Shown: piece after piece, positions 7,845-16,511 of the stretch
How positions within the stretch are numbered: the stretch's first letter is position 1
How the letters are laid out: each line of letters begins with the position of its first letter
Translations under genes and position numbers: made by a program
The notes under the pieces: model-generated
Database searches by the model: none
What the model was told of the DNA's origin: nothing
What the model saw: the letters and a program-made list of their open reading frames with translations, nothing else
IMG/VR virus record: IMGVR_UViG_3300017991_000075
Coordinates: 1 to 64,000 of that record
Origin: a virus
Reading direction: 5' to 3' (one strand)
DNA: 64,000 bases

Positions 7845-10800
7845 TTAGATATATGGCGTGCTGCAGAACTCTTTCAAAGGATCAAGGTAACTGTGCTCAG
7901 AGAGACTCTGATACCAGTGCTCGTAAGGAACCACTCCGGTGTTTACATAAGGAAGCAAGTCAGATCCGATAACACTCAGATCCTCGATTCCCTTCTTCTC
8001 CTTCAGCGTAGTAGTATCATGAGCCTTGGACAAGTCAATCATCGAGCCCCAGGATGTACCCGCTTCGCCATCGGCCAGAATTGGCACAGGAGTCCCGACC
8101 AAGAACTGGAACGGAACATGCTCCATAACGTACTTGGTAGCGACTGCGACGATCGGCATTTCTCCTGGGGGGCAGTCCCATATGATCGAGTCATGGACTG
8201 AAATCACGACTCTCGATTTCAAACCCAGTCTCTTCGCCCAATTGTTCAACGTGAACCACGTCAACGTCATCATGTCACTGCCAGGACTTTGAATCTGAAA
8301 ATTGATTGCCTGACGTTTCGCCTGTGAAACGATATACTTCTCAGATGAAAAGAACGTAGGCAGATAACGCCGACGACCAGTTACTGTCCAAACGCAACAA
8401 GTATCGCGCAACGACTGCACGGTCTTCTGCTCGAACACTTTGTACTCAGGCATTCGAGCATACATCTTATCGAGGATGTCTTTGGTCTCATCCTCTGAAA
8501 TAATGAGGCCCTTCTTCGTAAGATCCTCAGCGATTCCCTTCGGAGATTCACCATAGAGAGGACCGAACCATATCGATTTGGTGTGTCCTCTGTACTCCCC
8601 GTTGTTAGCGAGGCATTCCTCGGAAGTCTTGTTCCATACTTCCATCGCAAGTTCAAGGTGAAGATCAGCACCTTCCTGATACCTCTCGATCATCCATGAG
8701 ATACCTGCAACGATTCCAAACAGACGCAGCTCCAACTGACTGAAGTCCCATTGCATCAAAGCGCCTGTCGGATCGATGTGTTTCGTGACAAACAGTTTCT
8801 TGATCGGCTTACTACCAGCACCCCTCGTCTTCATGGTTTGTATCGGCGGTTCTACTGCCGACTTACGGCCTGTCCTTGTACCCTTTCCTTTCTCCTTATT
8901 ACCTTGACCGCGATCGTTTCCTGTCATGATGAAGGAAGGATGGCACAAACCATCGTCCCTGATATACCCGATGCCGGTTTTCTTCTTTCCTTTAGTATCG
9001 ACGTACTCGTACTGTCCTTGCTGAAAAGGCAAGCAGTACGTACTGAGATTTTTCTGCCAGGTCCGCACATCGATGATTGCTTGACATACCGGGTCCTGCT
9101 CCTTCAGCTTGTTCATCGATTCCTTGTCAGTAGAAGCTCCACCGCTAGGCGTTGCCTTGACAGGATTGAGACCACAGTAACGTTTACCATACAAGAACTT
9201 CTGAAGATCTGGGTTGCTGTGAGGATTCAGCTCCAGCTCACTGACACGGTAGGTGCTGTTCTTCGCAAGAGAATCTCTTGTCTTGAGCATTACCTTCGCC
9301 ATACGTAGCTCATCAAAACCACCAGGCGCATACTCTCTCCCGGTCTGCCCATCCTCAGAAAACCATGCAACCGGCTTGTCGGCATGATGCATGCAGTGCT
9401 CGAAGTCTCTGTATATAAACCCTTCGTCACTCTGCAGATACTTGCCCTTGCCCTTCAAATCTTTTGATTTATCAACCATCCAAACCTTGTGTGCTGTCGT
9501 ATTCACTATAGGAATCTTGGCAGCATCAAGTTTTGTTTGGAAGTCAATCAACATCGAGTCTCGATGAGGTGTGTTGATAGCGACACCAGCAACCTGTGTC
9601 TCGATGACTGATCTCACATCAGGCATCGTCATCTTGTAAAAGTAATCGAGCATGTTGATGCTTCGAAGTTCTTCTTCGTACTTGACCCTCAACTGTTCTG
9701 TCGCATCCGCGTCAGCACAGCAGTAACGACCAAGCACATCGAGTGACACATGATTCTCATAGCAACGATTACCCGCCGTTACCTTCTTACCCTTCTCGTC
9801 ACGAAAACCATCGAGCAGCTCGTCATCATAGTAGCCCAGATCAGTATCCATCTCAGACAGGTACTTCAAACTATGAAACAGATTCTCATCAATCAGACCA
9901 TGAGCGAGCTGAGTGTCGAAATGGATGTTAGTTACCTCATACCCGTACTTGATTCTGAGGTAAGTTCCATCGTACGCGACGTTATGAGCGGTCTTCTCTG
10001 CAGGACTCTGCAAAGTCCCTTGCAGCGCCTGCAGAACATCGGCCAGACGATCCTTGTATGGGCAATCCTTGTGGTGCAGCGGAATGAAATAGGAGTTTCG
10101 ATGAACGTCAGCAAAACCAACACCAAGCACCTTCGACTTACTTGTGTAGGGGTCCAGAGCATACGGTGCCGGTCCCGCCTCGATATCGAACGCAAACCGA
10201 TCAAGACCCGCAAAGTATTGCAGTACCTGGATCGCAAAGTCGGCATCCTTTACGACATGATAATTCCTACCGGCAAATGTATCTGCGGCAGGATACGTGC
10301 CATCGAGAATACCCCTGATCTTCGTGAAATCGTGCATGATCTCTTTGAACACGAACGGTTCTCTGAAAGCCCATGCGATGTTCGATGTCTTCAACACATG
10401 ACATGGAAACTCACCACGATCCAACGAAGCCACAAAACGTTTCTTTTCCCCCACCAGAGGAGCTGATAGAGGGATCTGCCTGGGGACTTCCTGCACAAAT
10501 CCGCGTGTACGCTGAGGGAGTCCCAGAGCAGCGTACACATCTGTTTTCGCAGCACCACCTACACCGAATACAATGCGGGGTCTGTAGCGTGCGATCTCAA
10601 GAGCAAGCAAGTCAGCACAGTGCTTGTAGTGCTCCATAGTGGGTTTTGTCGCCCCTGATGGACAACGAACCAAAGACGCAAACCTAACATGCGGCACAGG
10701 ATCATCGATCTGCATCGCCTGAGCGATCTGTGCCATAATAAAGTTGCGTACCTGTTCGTCACCACAAACACCACCAGCCATTGAATCTTCATCCACGATA

Positions 10801-10976
10801 CGTGGCATGACGACAAACACTATGGGTGTTTCACTACCCCAACTAGAAAACTGTTTTGTGCAGACTGAAGCCGTACGATTCCAAAGACCGCAACGCTGAC
10901 ACATACCCTGAACGTCAACCTTTTCCATCTCGGTCAGAGGGAACGACTTTAGCTTTGATTGCTTGCCGGGCATCAT
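7845..10976 (-). CDS. polA: Family A DNA polymerase fused to an N-terminal Fe-S UDG-like domain
   Basis: The main replicative DNA polymerase, 1043 residues. Residues ~20-200 match family 4/5 uracil-DNA glycosylases: four cysteines C26, C29, C105 and C120, with the C-x14-C spacing typical of the [4Fe-4S] ligands, and a central GVGGAAK-type segment. The catalytic motif is degenerate: the usual GEAPG-acidic motif reads VVMPRIVDED. The 3'-5' exonuclease follows, with DIE near 264, NVAYD near 332 and CADAD near 421. The polymerase palm and fingers have motif A DFSQLELR (~744), motif B with R-x3-K-x3-F-x3-YG (~802) and motif C VHDS (~927, usually HDE). No 5'-3' exonuclease domain is present; that activity is a separate gene at 34413. 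The start is ATG 10976 (or the adjacent 10973) behind GGAG, overlapping the upstream gene by 62 bp. Confidence 0.95.
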   Translation of the reverse strand: MMPGKQSKLKSFPLTEMEKVDVQGMCQRCGLWNRTASVCTKQFSSWGSETPIVFVVMPRIVDEDSMAGGVCGDEQVRNFIMAQIAQAMQIDDPVPHVRFASLVRCPSGATKPTMEHYKHCADLLALEIARYRPRIVFGVGGAAKTDVYAALGLPQRTRGFVQEVPRQIPLSAPLVGEKKRFVASLDRGEFPCHVLKTSNIAWAFREPFVFKEIMHDFTKIRGILDGTYPAADTFAGRNYHVVKDADFAIQVLQYFAGLDRFAFDIEAGPAPYALDPYTSKSKVLGVGFADVHRNSYFIPLHHKDCPYKDRLADVLQALQGTLQSPAEKTAHNVAYDGTYLRIKYGYEVTNIHFDTQLAHGLIDENLFHSLKYLSEMDTDLGYYDDELLDGFRDEKGKKVTAGNRCYENHVSLDVLGRYCCADADATEQLRVKYEEELRSINMLDYFYKMTMPDVRSVIETQVAGVAINTPHRDSMLIDFQTKLDAAKIPIVNTTAHKVWMVDKSKDLKGKGKYLQSDEGFIYRDFEHCMHHADKPVAWFSEDGQTGREYAPGGFDELRMAKVMLKTRDSLAKNSTYRVSELELNPHSNPDLQKFLYGKRYCGLNPVKATPSGGASTDKESMNKLKEQDPVCQAIIDVRTWQKNLSTYCLPFQQGQYEYVDTKGKKKTGIGYIRDDGLCHPSFIMTGNDRGQGNKEKGKGTRTGRKSAVEPPIQTMKTRGAGSKPIKKLFVTKHIDPTGALMQWDFSQLELRLFGIVAGISWMIERYQEGADLHLELAMEVWNKTSEECLANNGEYRGHTKSIWFGPLYGESPKGIAEDLTKKGLIISEDETKDILDKMYARMPEYKVFEQKTVQSLRDTCCVWTVTGRRRYLPTFFSSEKYIVSQAKRQAINFQIQSPGSDMMTLTWFTLNNWAKRLGLKSRVVISVHDSIIWDCPPGEMPIVAVATKYVMEHVPFQFLVGTPVPILADGEAGTSWGSMIDLSKAHDTTTLKEKKGIEDLSVIGSDLLPYVNTGVVPYEHWYQSLSEHSYLDPLKEFCSTPYI

Positions 10977-11469
10977 CTACTCCAACTATGAACCAACGGA
11001 TGGCCTTGAACCAGATTACGAAGGTAGCGATCAGAAGGATCAGCAGCAGGCCGAACCACACCGTGCCCAACAAAAGGGACTGATCCTCTGTGAATGTCCG
11101 GATAAGGAGATGCAGCGCGAAGAAGGAGCATGCATTAGTAACAGCTCCCACGATGAAAAAAGCTATAAGGCCACGAAGACGGGTTTTGAGAGACTGATCA
11201 TTCGGCCCCTCAAGATACCCTCCAGCAGCGGTATACCCATCTTCGTAACCCTGTTCATAGCTCTTACTCGTTTCACGAACGGCTTCACGGCTCACTTGGC
11301 TTACAAGCCATTCGCCGAACGTGATCGGTGTTTCACCTTTCCAGCATCCAGACTCGATGTAGCCCTTATGAAAATCCCGAAGCTCAGGATCGTTTACCAC
11401 ATCGAATATGTCTCTGAGCTTCCTCAGATACCCTTCATCTGGTTCGGGTATCTTTGGATGCTCTGACAT
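10915..11469 (-). CDS. Predicted membrane protein with two transmembrane helices
   Basis: A 184-residue protein. The N-terminal ~100 residues are hydrophilic and acidic (EQGYEDGYTAAGGYLEG). Two hydrophobic helices follow: about residues 103-124 (LIAFFIVGAVTNACSFFALH) and about 133-155 (LLLGTVWFGLLLILLIATFV). A short basic tail comes last. This suggests an inner-membrane protein with a cytoplasmic N-terminal domain, although the topology is inferred. A holin cannot be excluded, but the long soluble domain and the location beside the polymerase argue against it. The 3' end overlaps the polymerase start. Confidence 0.6.
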   Translation of the reverse strand: MSEHPKIPEPDEGYLRKLRDIFDVVNDPELRDFHKGYIESGCWKGETPITFGEWLVSQVSREAVRETSKSYEQGYEDGYTAAGGYLEGPNDQSLKTRLRGLIAFFIVGAVTNACSFFALHLLIRTFTEDQSLLLGTVWFGLLLILLIATFVIWFKAIRWFIVGVDDARQAIKAKVVPSDRDGKG

Positions 11470-11472
11470 ATG

Positions 11473-13041
11473 CTACCTCTTCTTGCGACGAATCGCTTTC
11501 TTGCTGCCAGCTTTCTTCCTGACAACTTTCTTCTTGGTAGAACGCTTCTTTGAAGCAGCCTTCTTGCGCGGCGTTTTCTTGGCTACCTTCTTACGAGCAG
11601 CCTTTTTCTTGCTAGTACGTCCCTTGGACGACTGGCGGCTGCTGGTATTGCTGCTGCGGCTGTTGCCCGACTTGTTGCCCGCCCGCCGCGTGGAGGTTGT
11701 CGGTGATGATTTTCCCAGGCGTGCGGCCTCCAACAATGCAGTGGTGTTCGCTTCAATCGCAGCAGTCAGACGATCAATCTGGTCTGGTGTGACCGAAGGC
11801 ACTAGAACACCCGCAACTTCCTGCAACTCTCCGATATCAACGGGCTCTGGAGGTGCCCCTGGAGGAGCCGCTTCCATCGGAGCGACCTGAACCTGATTCG
11901 CTGTTGTAGCAGTGTTAGGCCCAGGAGCCTCGATAGTGGTCGTTGACTGTGCAGGAGCTGCAGGAGGACCTGCGGCAACTACCTCATGATAACCATCAGG
12001 CATTGGTACTTCGGCAGGCCAGAACTCTGCCTTGATCTTGCTGGCGACTTTACCGCCATCGGTCATAACATCAGGGCCGCCCTCAGCGGGGATACGAGCT
12101 GCCTTACCAACAAGCTTCTTTTTGAATTCCTTATAGACGGCATCCGGATTCTTGGTGAGCTTCGGAGACCCAGCTTCCCATGAGCGTTTCTTGAATCCGC
12201 TGAGAGAGGTGTCTGACAATCCCTTCGGGCCATGCTTCCGTATCACGAGTACGAGAGCAGCAAGCTCCATTTCCTGTTCCTTGGTTGTTGAATCAAAGAA
12301 GTAGTGCTGAGAGCTGTAAGGGATGTTGACATCCGGACCAACCCACTTCTCCTTCACCCATTCCTCACTGCCAACCGCCTCAATTGCGGCTGTAGCTGCT
12401 GCCGGTGGAGCCGCAGGAGCTGCCGCCGCCGGAGCTGCCTGTTGCGGTACTGGTGGGGCAGCGGGCTGAGCAGGCGGTGTCGGTGCCGCTGCTTGAGGTG
12501 CGGGTGGAGCAGCCGGTGTAGCTGGGGGCACCGGAGCTGCCTGTGGTGCAGGTTGAGCTGCCGCCGGAAGTGCCCATTCAAGATTGGCATCTTGGAAGTG
12601 CTGCTTGATGAGCGAAGTCACCCCCTCGACAACACCTGGGATCTGAACGAACATCGCGTTTGCCTGATCATCTGTAGACGGTGCCTGAATCTGGAAGACT
12701 CGGCAGAACGTCGCGATAATAGCACACGCCTGAACATCAACACCTGATGCCGGATTGAACGGCGCAACAGCCCCCATATCTGCGGCTGACGCAGCATAAG
12801 CAGCCATCGTACCGTCAAGGTGCGCAACCTCGTTGTTGCTTGAAAGATGTGTAGCAACCTGTCCCGCGAACTGAACCGTACGATTACCGTTCGCATCAAC
12901 ATACTGGTTGATAACGGAAGCCATGCCTTCAATAGCATAGGCACACTGACGAAGCCAATCCACGATCTGTGGATTGTTCAACGCCTGGGACCAGCTCTCA
13001 ATGCCTCTGAGCTGGGAATAAATCTGAACAGTTGAACTCAT
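11473..13041 (-). CDS. Protein with histone-H1-like lysine-rich C-terminus
   Basis: The ATG at 13041 is preceded by GGAG with nine-base spacing. An upstream ATG at 13077 lacks such a site. The 522-residue protein has four zones. Residues 1-150 form a helical domain. About 165-230 is an alanine/proline/glutamine linker. About 235-330 is a second folded segment (EEWVKEKWVGPDVNIPY, then DSTTKEQEMELAALVLVIRK and a basic stretch around GFKKRSW). The last ~60 residues are almost entirely lysine, arginine, alanine and serine (KKKAARKKVAKKTPRKKA and similar). The tail resembles histone H1 or chlamydial/bacterial H1-like proteins and should bind nucleic acid without sequence preference. A DNA-condensing or nucleoid-targeting role is inferred. 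Confidence 0.6.
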   Translation of the reverse strand: MSSTVQIYSQLRGIESWSQALNNPQIVDWLRQCAYAIEGMASVINQYVDANGNRTVQFAGQVATHLSSNNEVAHLDGTMAAYAASAADMGAVAPFNPASGVDVQACAIIATFCRVFQIQAPSTDDQANAMFVQIPGVVEGVTSLIKQHFQDANLEWALPAAAQPAPQAAPVPPATPAAPPAPQAAAPTPPAQPAAPPVPQQAAPAAAAPAAPPAAATAAIEAVGSEEWVKEKWVGPDVNIPYSSQHYFFDSTTKEQEMELAALVLVIRKHGPKGLSDTSLSGFKKRSWEAGSPKLTKNPDAVYKEFKKKLVGKAARIPAEGGPDVMTDGGKVASKIKAEFWPAEVPMPDGYHEVVAAGPPAAPAQSTTTIEAPGPNTATTANQVQVAPMEAAPPGAPPEPVDIGELQEVAGVLVPSVTPDQIDRLTAAIEANTTALLEAARLGKSSPTTSTRRAGNKSGNSRSSNTSSRQSSKGRTSKKKAARKKVAKKTPRKKAASKKRSTKKKVVRKKAGSKKAIRRKKR

Positions 13042-13114
13042 TTCAAATTTCTCCATCGAAGTTGTGGTTAGAACCACGAGTTAGAACTATGAATGTTTGC
13101 TTTTACCTTCTCCG

Positions 13115-13507
13115 CTAATCGAGCGGAAGATCAAATTCACCATCGGCAACCAGACCGACAGCGACTGTCACGACACCGTTGATACCGATGTCTTTGGGTC
13201 TCCTGTACTTTGAGACCTTACTCTTGAGAAGTTTCCACAACGCCCTGTTGATCTGCAACCTCTTTGCTGCATCAACCGTACTGATGCTCAGGTAGACGAA
13301 CTTCGCACTTGCTGGAACGATGTAAGTCCCGGTCGCCTCAGCGATCGCATCCTGGAACTCCTCGTCATTCATGATGACATCAAAAAGCGTCTCGTAGATA
13401 TACGTCAACCGAATATGTTTTGGCTGACGGTCCTTGAAACGCTCAAAGGTTTCAGCGTTCACCCGGTACGCCACGGACGCTGAACCTTTCTCCCTTACCT
13501 TCGGCAT
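13115..13507 (-). CDS. Hypothetical protein, 130 aa
   Basis: The ATG at 13507 has GGAG seven bases upstream, so the longer in-frame ORF beginning at 13561 is not used. The protein begins MPKVREKGSASVAYRVNAET and contains a helical middle and a beta-like C-terminus (NGVVTVAVGLVADGEFDL). The N-terminus looks DNA-binding in charge only. I do not recognise the family. It lies between the H1-like gene and an unknown 261-residue gene in the same operon. Confidence 0.55.
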   Translation of the reverse strand: MPKVREKGSASVAYRVNAETFERFKDRQPKHIRLTYIYETLFDVIMNDEEFQDAIAEATGTYIVPASAKFVYLSISTVDAAKRLQINRALWKLLKSKVSKYRRPKDIGINGVVTVAVGLVADGEFDLPLD

Positions 13508-13545
13508 GATGTTACTCCTTTGCTCACCTCCTTTGAGATGTTCTC

Positions 13546-14331
13546 CTACACATGGGGCCACTCAATCACTGTTCGCCAACCATTGGCAAAAAACTCACGT
13601 ATCTTGTTCAAGAACGACGCCAACTTCTGGAACTGTTCCAGAGCAAACGCAATTCGCATGGCCGAATGAAATTCTTTTGTTTTGTCATCGGCGACACTGT
13701 AGTGGATATCAACGACATCTGCTGAGGACGCCAGCATAGCCAGCTCCGTTCTCAACCATATTAGTGTCGTACCAACATGACTGCCTTCGTGTACCACGGA
13801 CAAATAGAACTTGACCTCGAATTGCTGTGCCGGAAGAAATCCATCTGACCCAACAGACAGAGACGCCTCTATCAACTTGGTGACGAATTCTTCACACGAC
13901 GATTCGTTGTATGACCAATTCTCTCTCGTCTGAACCATCTTGTAATGATAGCCCGCTTCCATCCAGTACATCGGGTTGAAGATCACAGCCGGAAAGATTC
14001 TACCCAGGCGTTTGAGCTGCAACATTTTGATCAAACCGAATGGCTCGTCAGGATTGAAGAATGGCACCAACTCTTTGTCATTGAAGACAGGATGCTCATT
14101 GTTACCTGCGGCCATGCTGTTTTCAATCTGCCGCAATCTGCGGTATCGGAATTCAAGGTCTGGTGGAATCTCCATGTCCGCATCAGCGTACTCGCCGACA
14201 ACCTCATCGAGAAGCTTGCGCAACTCGGAGGCAAGCTGGCCCCGCATGCCCGAAAGACGAGCGTGCGAGTCGGTTAGACTCTCGTATATACAGAATGGAT
14301 TGACGACTTGCGGTGCTGTACCCAAAGTCAT
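13546..14331 (-). CDS. Hypothetical protein, 261 aa
   Basis: ATG at 14331 with AAAGGAG six bases ahead; the more distal ATG at 14376 has no ribosome site. It is a mixed helix/strand protein. The N-terminal third is helical (RGQLASELRKLLDEVVGEYA, EFRYRRLRQIENSMA), followed by an aromatic-rich stretch (FNPMYWMEAGYHYKMV). It contains no cysteine-based or Walker motif. Function unknown. Confidence 0.55.
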   Translation of the reverse strand: MTLGTAPQVVNPFCIYESLTDSHARLSGMRGQLASELRKLLDEVVGEYADADMEIPPDLEFRYRRLRQIENSMAAGNNEHPVFNDKELVPFFNPDEPFGLIKMLQLKRLGRIFPAVIFNPMYWMEAGYHYKMVQTRENWSYNESSCEEFVTKLIEASLSVGSDGFLPAQQFEVKFYLSVVHEGSHVGTTLIWLRTELAMLASSADVVDIHYSVADDKTKEFHSAMRIAFALEQFQKLASFLNKIREFFANGWRTVIEWPHV

Positions 14332-14412
14332 ACGGTGCTCCTTTCTCCATCGAGCTGTCAGCATAGCAGCCGACAACTCGGAATCAAGTTTCGTTTACTG
14401 GAAAAACAAAAT

Positions 14413-15177
14413 TTATTGGGACGTTTTCGTGGCAGACTTTTCCTGCGTAGCAGTTATTGCGACCACATTATCGGACTTTCGAACTTTTTCAAAAGCAGCA
14501 GCCTGATCTTCAAAAGATACATCGTCCTGCCCGTAAGTAGCGATCTCTTTCACGAGCTTGTGTAGATCGAGATTAGAATCGACAGACGCCTGAGTGACGC
14601 TCGGCACTTCACCTTGCTTTATCTCATCCCAATCAATGACCGCCAAACTTGCCGGTACATTTGAAACAATTTCTTCAACAACACCACCACGAACAACGAC
14701 CTTAAAATTAGCCCTCTGTAACTGCGCCCTAATCTTGTAATCAGATTTCCACTTGAGCAATTCTTTTGCCAGATTACCCTCGGTGGTATCCTGCCGCATA
14801 CGATAACCCGTGACGTCACGATCGAGAATTGCTCGAATGATGTCTGTCAAATCCTGTTCGTTATCTCCAGCAAACAAATTTGACAACACTTCGAATAGAC
14901 CTTGCTTTGTCAAGAACGCCCTGTCCTCAGCTCGTGCATCTGTACCTTCATCCACCTTGGGTACGATCTCGAAACACTCTTTGTAGTCCTCATGACCGCA
15001 CGCTTTACAGCTACAACTCCCGCCCTCAGCATCCCAATCAGGGCTCTCATAATGCTGGATTCCATCATCATGAACCTCGAAAAGAGTTGTACCGAGAATC
15101 AAGAATGGCCCAAACGAACCACACGCCGGGCACCTCATCCCATCCAAACTATTCTCGTTCAATTTTACTTCACTCAT
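14413..15177 (-). CDS. Zinc-ribbon hypothetical protein
   Basis: A 254-residue protein with an N-terminal zinc ribbon: CPAC at ~16-19 and CSCKAC near 56-61. These are treble-clef or ribbon type, followed by a short acidic section. The rest is helical with a conserved-looking ELLKWKSDYKIRAQL segment and no nuclease motif. The start has AGGAG six bases upstream. Zinc binding is read from the cysteine spacing; any interaction with DNA, RNA or RNA polymerase is speculation. Confidence 0.6.
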   Translation of the reverse strand: MSEVKLNENSLDGMRCPACGSFGPFLILGTTLFEVHDDGIQHYESPDWDAEGGSCSCKACGHEDYKECFEIVPKVDEGTDARAEDRAFLTKQGLFEVLSNLFAGDNEQDLTDIIRAILDRDVTGYRMRQDTTEGNLAKELLKWKSDYKIRAQLQRANFKVVVRGGVVEEIVSNVPASLAVIDWDEIKQGEVPSVTQASVDSNLDLHKLVKEIATYGQDDVSFEDQAAAFEKVRKSDNVVAITATQEKSATKTSQ

Positions 15178-15205
15178 TTGTTTCTCCTATGCAACAAAAG
15201 TTAGT

Positions 15206-15553
15206 TCACAGTTCAAAATTAGTATAGTCACTCAAAGGGATCACTAAAAATGACTCGATATTATCACGAGTCTTTTCAAACTCCGAAGGCAACTGCCTGA
15301 CTAAACGACGGGCACGACGTTTCGCCAACCCAGCCCGGTGCCTCTGTAACACCCCCATGCATGTACCCGCATACAAAAAGTCGTACAGCTTGATGACTTT
15401 CTTTATCACTTGGATTACCTGGTCCAATCGAGCATGCCCGTAGTGCATCATGTCGAACGTGAGATCGCGGCTCATCTCATCGAGCCAATCGGTATCAAAG
15501 AACCCAAACGGAGTTTCTCGCTTGAACTCCATGACAAGTGTCGCTTCTCCCAT
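15206..15553 (-). CDS. Hypothetical protein, 115 aa
   Basis: Small protein with a basic helical segment (LQRHRAGLAKRRARRLVRQL, about residues 69-88) that could bind nucleic acid. The N-terminus is aromatic and acidic (FGFFDTDWLDEM). It starts 2 bp after the stop of the TopoVI-A-like gene, so the two are probably co-translated and may work together. Confidence 0.55.
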   Translation of the reverse strand: MGEATLVMEFKRETPFGFFDTDWLDEMSRDLTFDMMHYGHARLDQVIQVIKKVIKLYDFLYAGTCMGVLQRHRAGLAKRRARRLVRQLPSEFEKTRDNIESFLVIPLSDYTNFEL

Positions 15554-15555
15554 CG

Positions 15556-16509
15556 TTACTCTCCCCCATCTTCAATGTCACCGAAGTATTCGTCTAATTC
15601 CTCTTCCCAACGCTCCTCTATCAGCTCCTCGATCTCTGTCCAATTGTCGGTCATGAGTTCAATCTGACGACGCATCTTTCCCTCTTCACGCTTTAGTTTG
15701 TCGAACTTCACATCATCTCTAAAGTCGGCGACCGTATCTGCGATCAACCCGTTGATAACTTTCGGCTCAAGAGCATCAAGCTCCCAACTCTCATCACCGA
15801 ACTGAGCGACGTAATCCTTAGCACGAGGGTCCGTCATCTTCGCCGGGTTCGGTGGCGGCCCATATTCCACAACCTGTTCCATGTTCAACGCCAAACGCAC
15901 GACATGCAAATGACCGACAAACATCGCCATGCGATCGAGAATGTCTCTCGTCATATCGATCCCGCTAGAGTCATGATCACCGAGGTGCAGGATGACGGGC
16001 TGCTGACCACGCCCTATCAACTCTCTCATGCGACGAGCTGAACGCCACATTGCGCTTTGACTGTTGTACCCCTTACACGCAAAGTAAGGCACTCGTAAAT
16101 CCTCGCAAGTATTTTCGATGACCCCTTTGAGGGCCTCCTTTTCAATCCAAACTTCAGGTCGATAATCCTGACCCGACCAGAGATCGAGTTTGAACTGCTC
16201 AGCACACGCCGACAGTATGTTGGGCACACCGTTCCACGTCACGGGTTCTTCCACTTCGCGAGTACGATCGACAATCGTATCCCAATCAACGTACCCGGCC
16301 AGTCTGGCGTCATTGATGATGTTACCCAATCTGTTATAACTGGCTGTTGTGTTCGGCAACAGGTCACGACTGACAAACTGATAGTAGAGCTGCCTGAGCG
16401 TCAGGTCGAAACCTTGGGCAGCGTATTCGGCGATTATTCCGTTTGCCTGTTCAATGATCCTTAGAGTTTCAGGACGAAACTTCTTAGTGATATATTCAAT
16501 ACACGGCAT
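15556..16509 (-). CDS. TopoVI-A/Spo11-like protein (Topo mini-A candidate)
   Basis: A 317-residue protein combining two features of type IIB topoisomerase A subunits. Residues ~37-44 read TLRQLYYQ, matching the winged-helix catalytic-tyrosine motif in which the second tyrosine of R-x-x-YY (here Y43) cuts DNA. A Toprim domain follows: the acidic residue in VWIEKEAL (E123/E125) and the DxD in HLGDHDSSGID (D178, D180). It lacks the C-terminal part of a full TopoVI A subunit, and no GHKL-type B subunit is seen in the window. From the literature I recall that such short A-only proteins were reported from mobile elements as Topo mini-A. The C-terminal 90 residues are charged and helical. It may make double-strand breaks or act in DNA replication or segregation. 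Assignment to the superfamily is good; the biochemical activity is inferred. Confidence 0.7.
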   Translation of the reverse strand: MPCIEYITKKFRPETLRIIEQANGIIAEYAAQGFDLTLRQLYYQFVSRDLLPNTTASYNRLGNIINDARLAGYVDWDTIVDRTREVEEPVTWNGVPNILSACAEQFKLDLWSGQDYRPEVWIEKEALKGVIENTCEDLRVPYFACKGYNSQSAMWRSARRMRELIGRGQQPVILHLGDHDSSGIDMTRDILDRMAMFVGHLHVVRLALNMEQVVEYGPPPNPAKMTDPRAKDYVAQFGDESWELDALEPKVINGLIADTVADFRDDVKFDKLKREEGKMRRQIELMTDNWTEIEELIEERWEEELDEYFGDIEDGGE

Positions 16510-16511
16510 AA

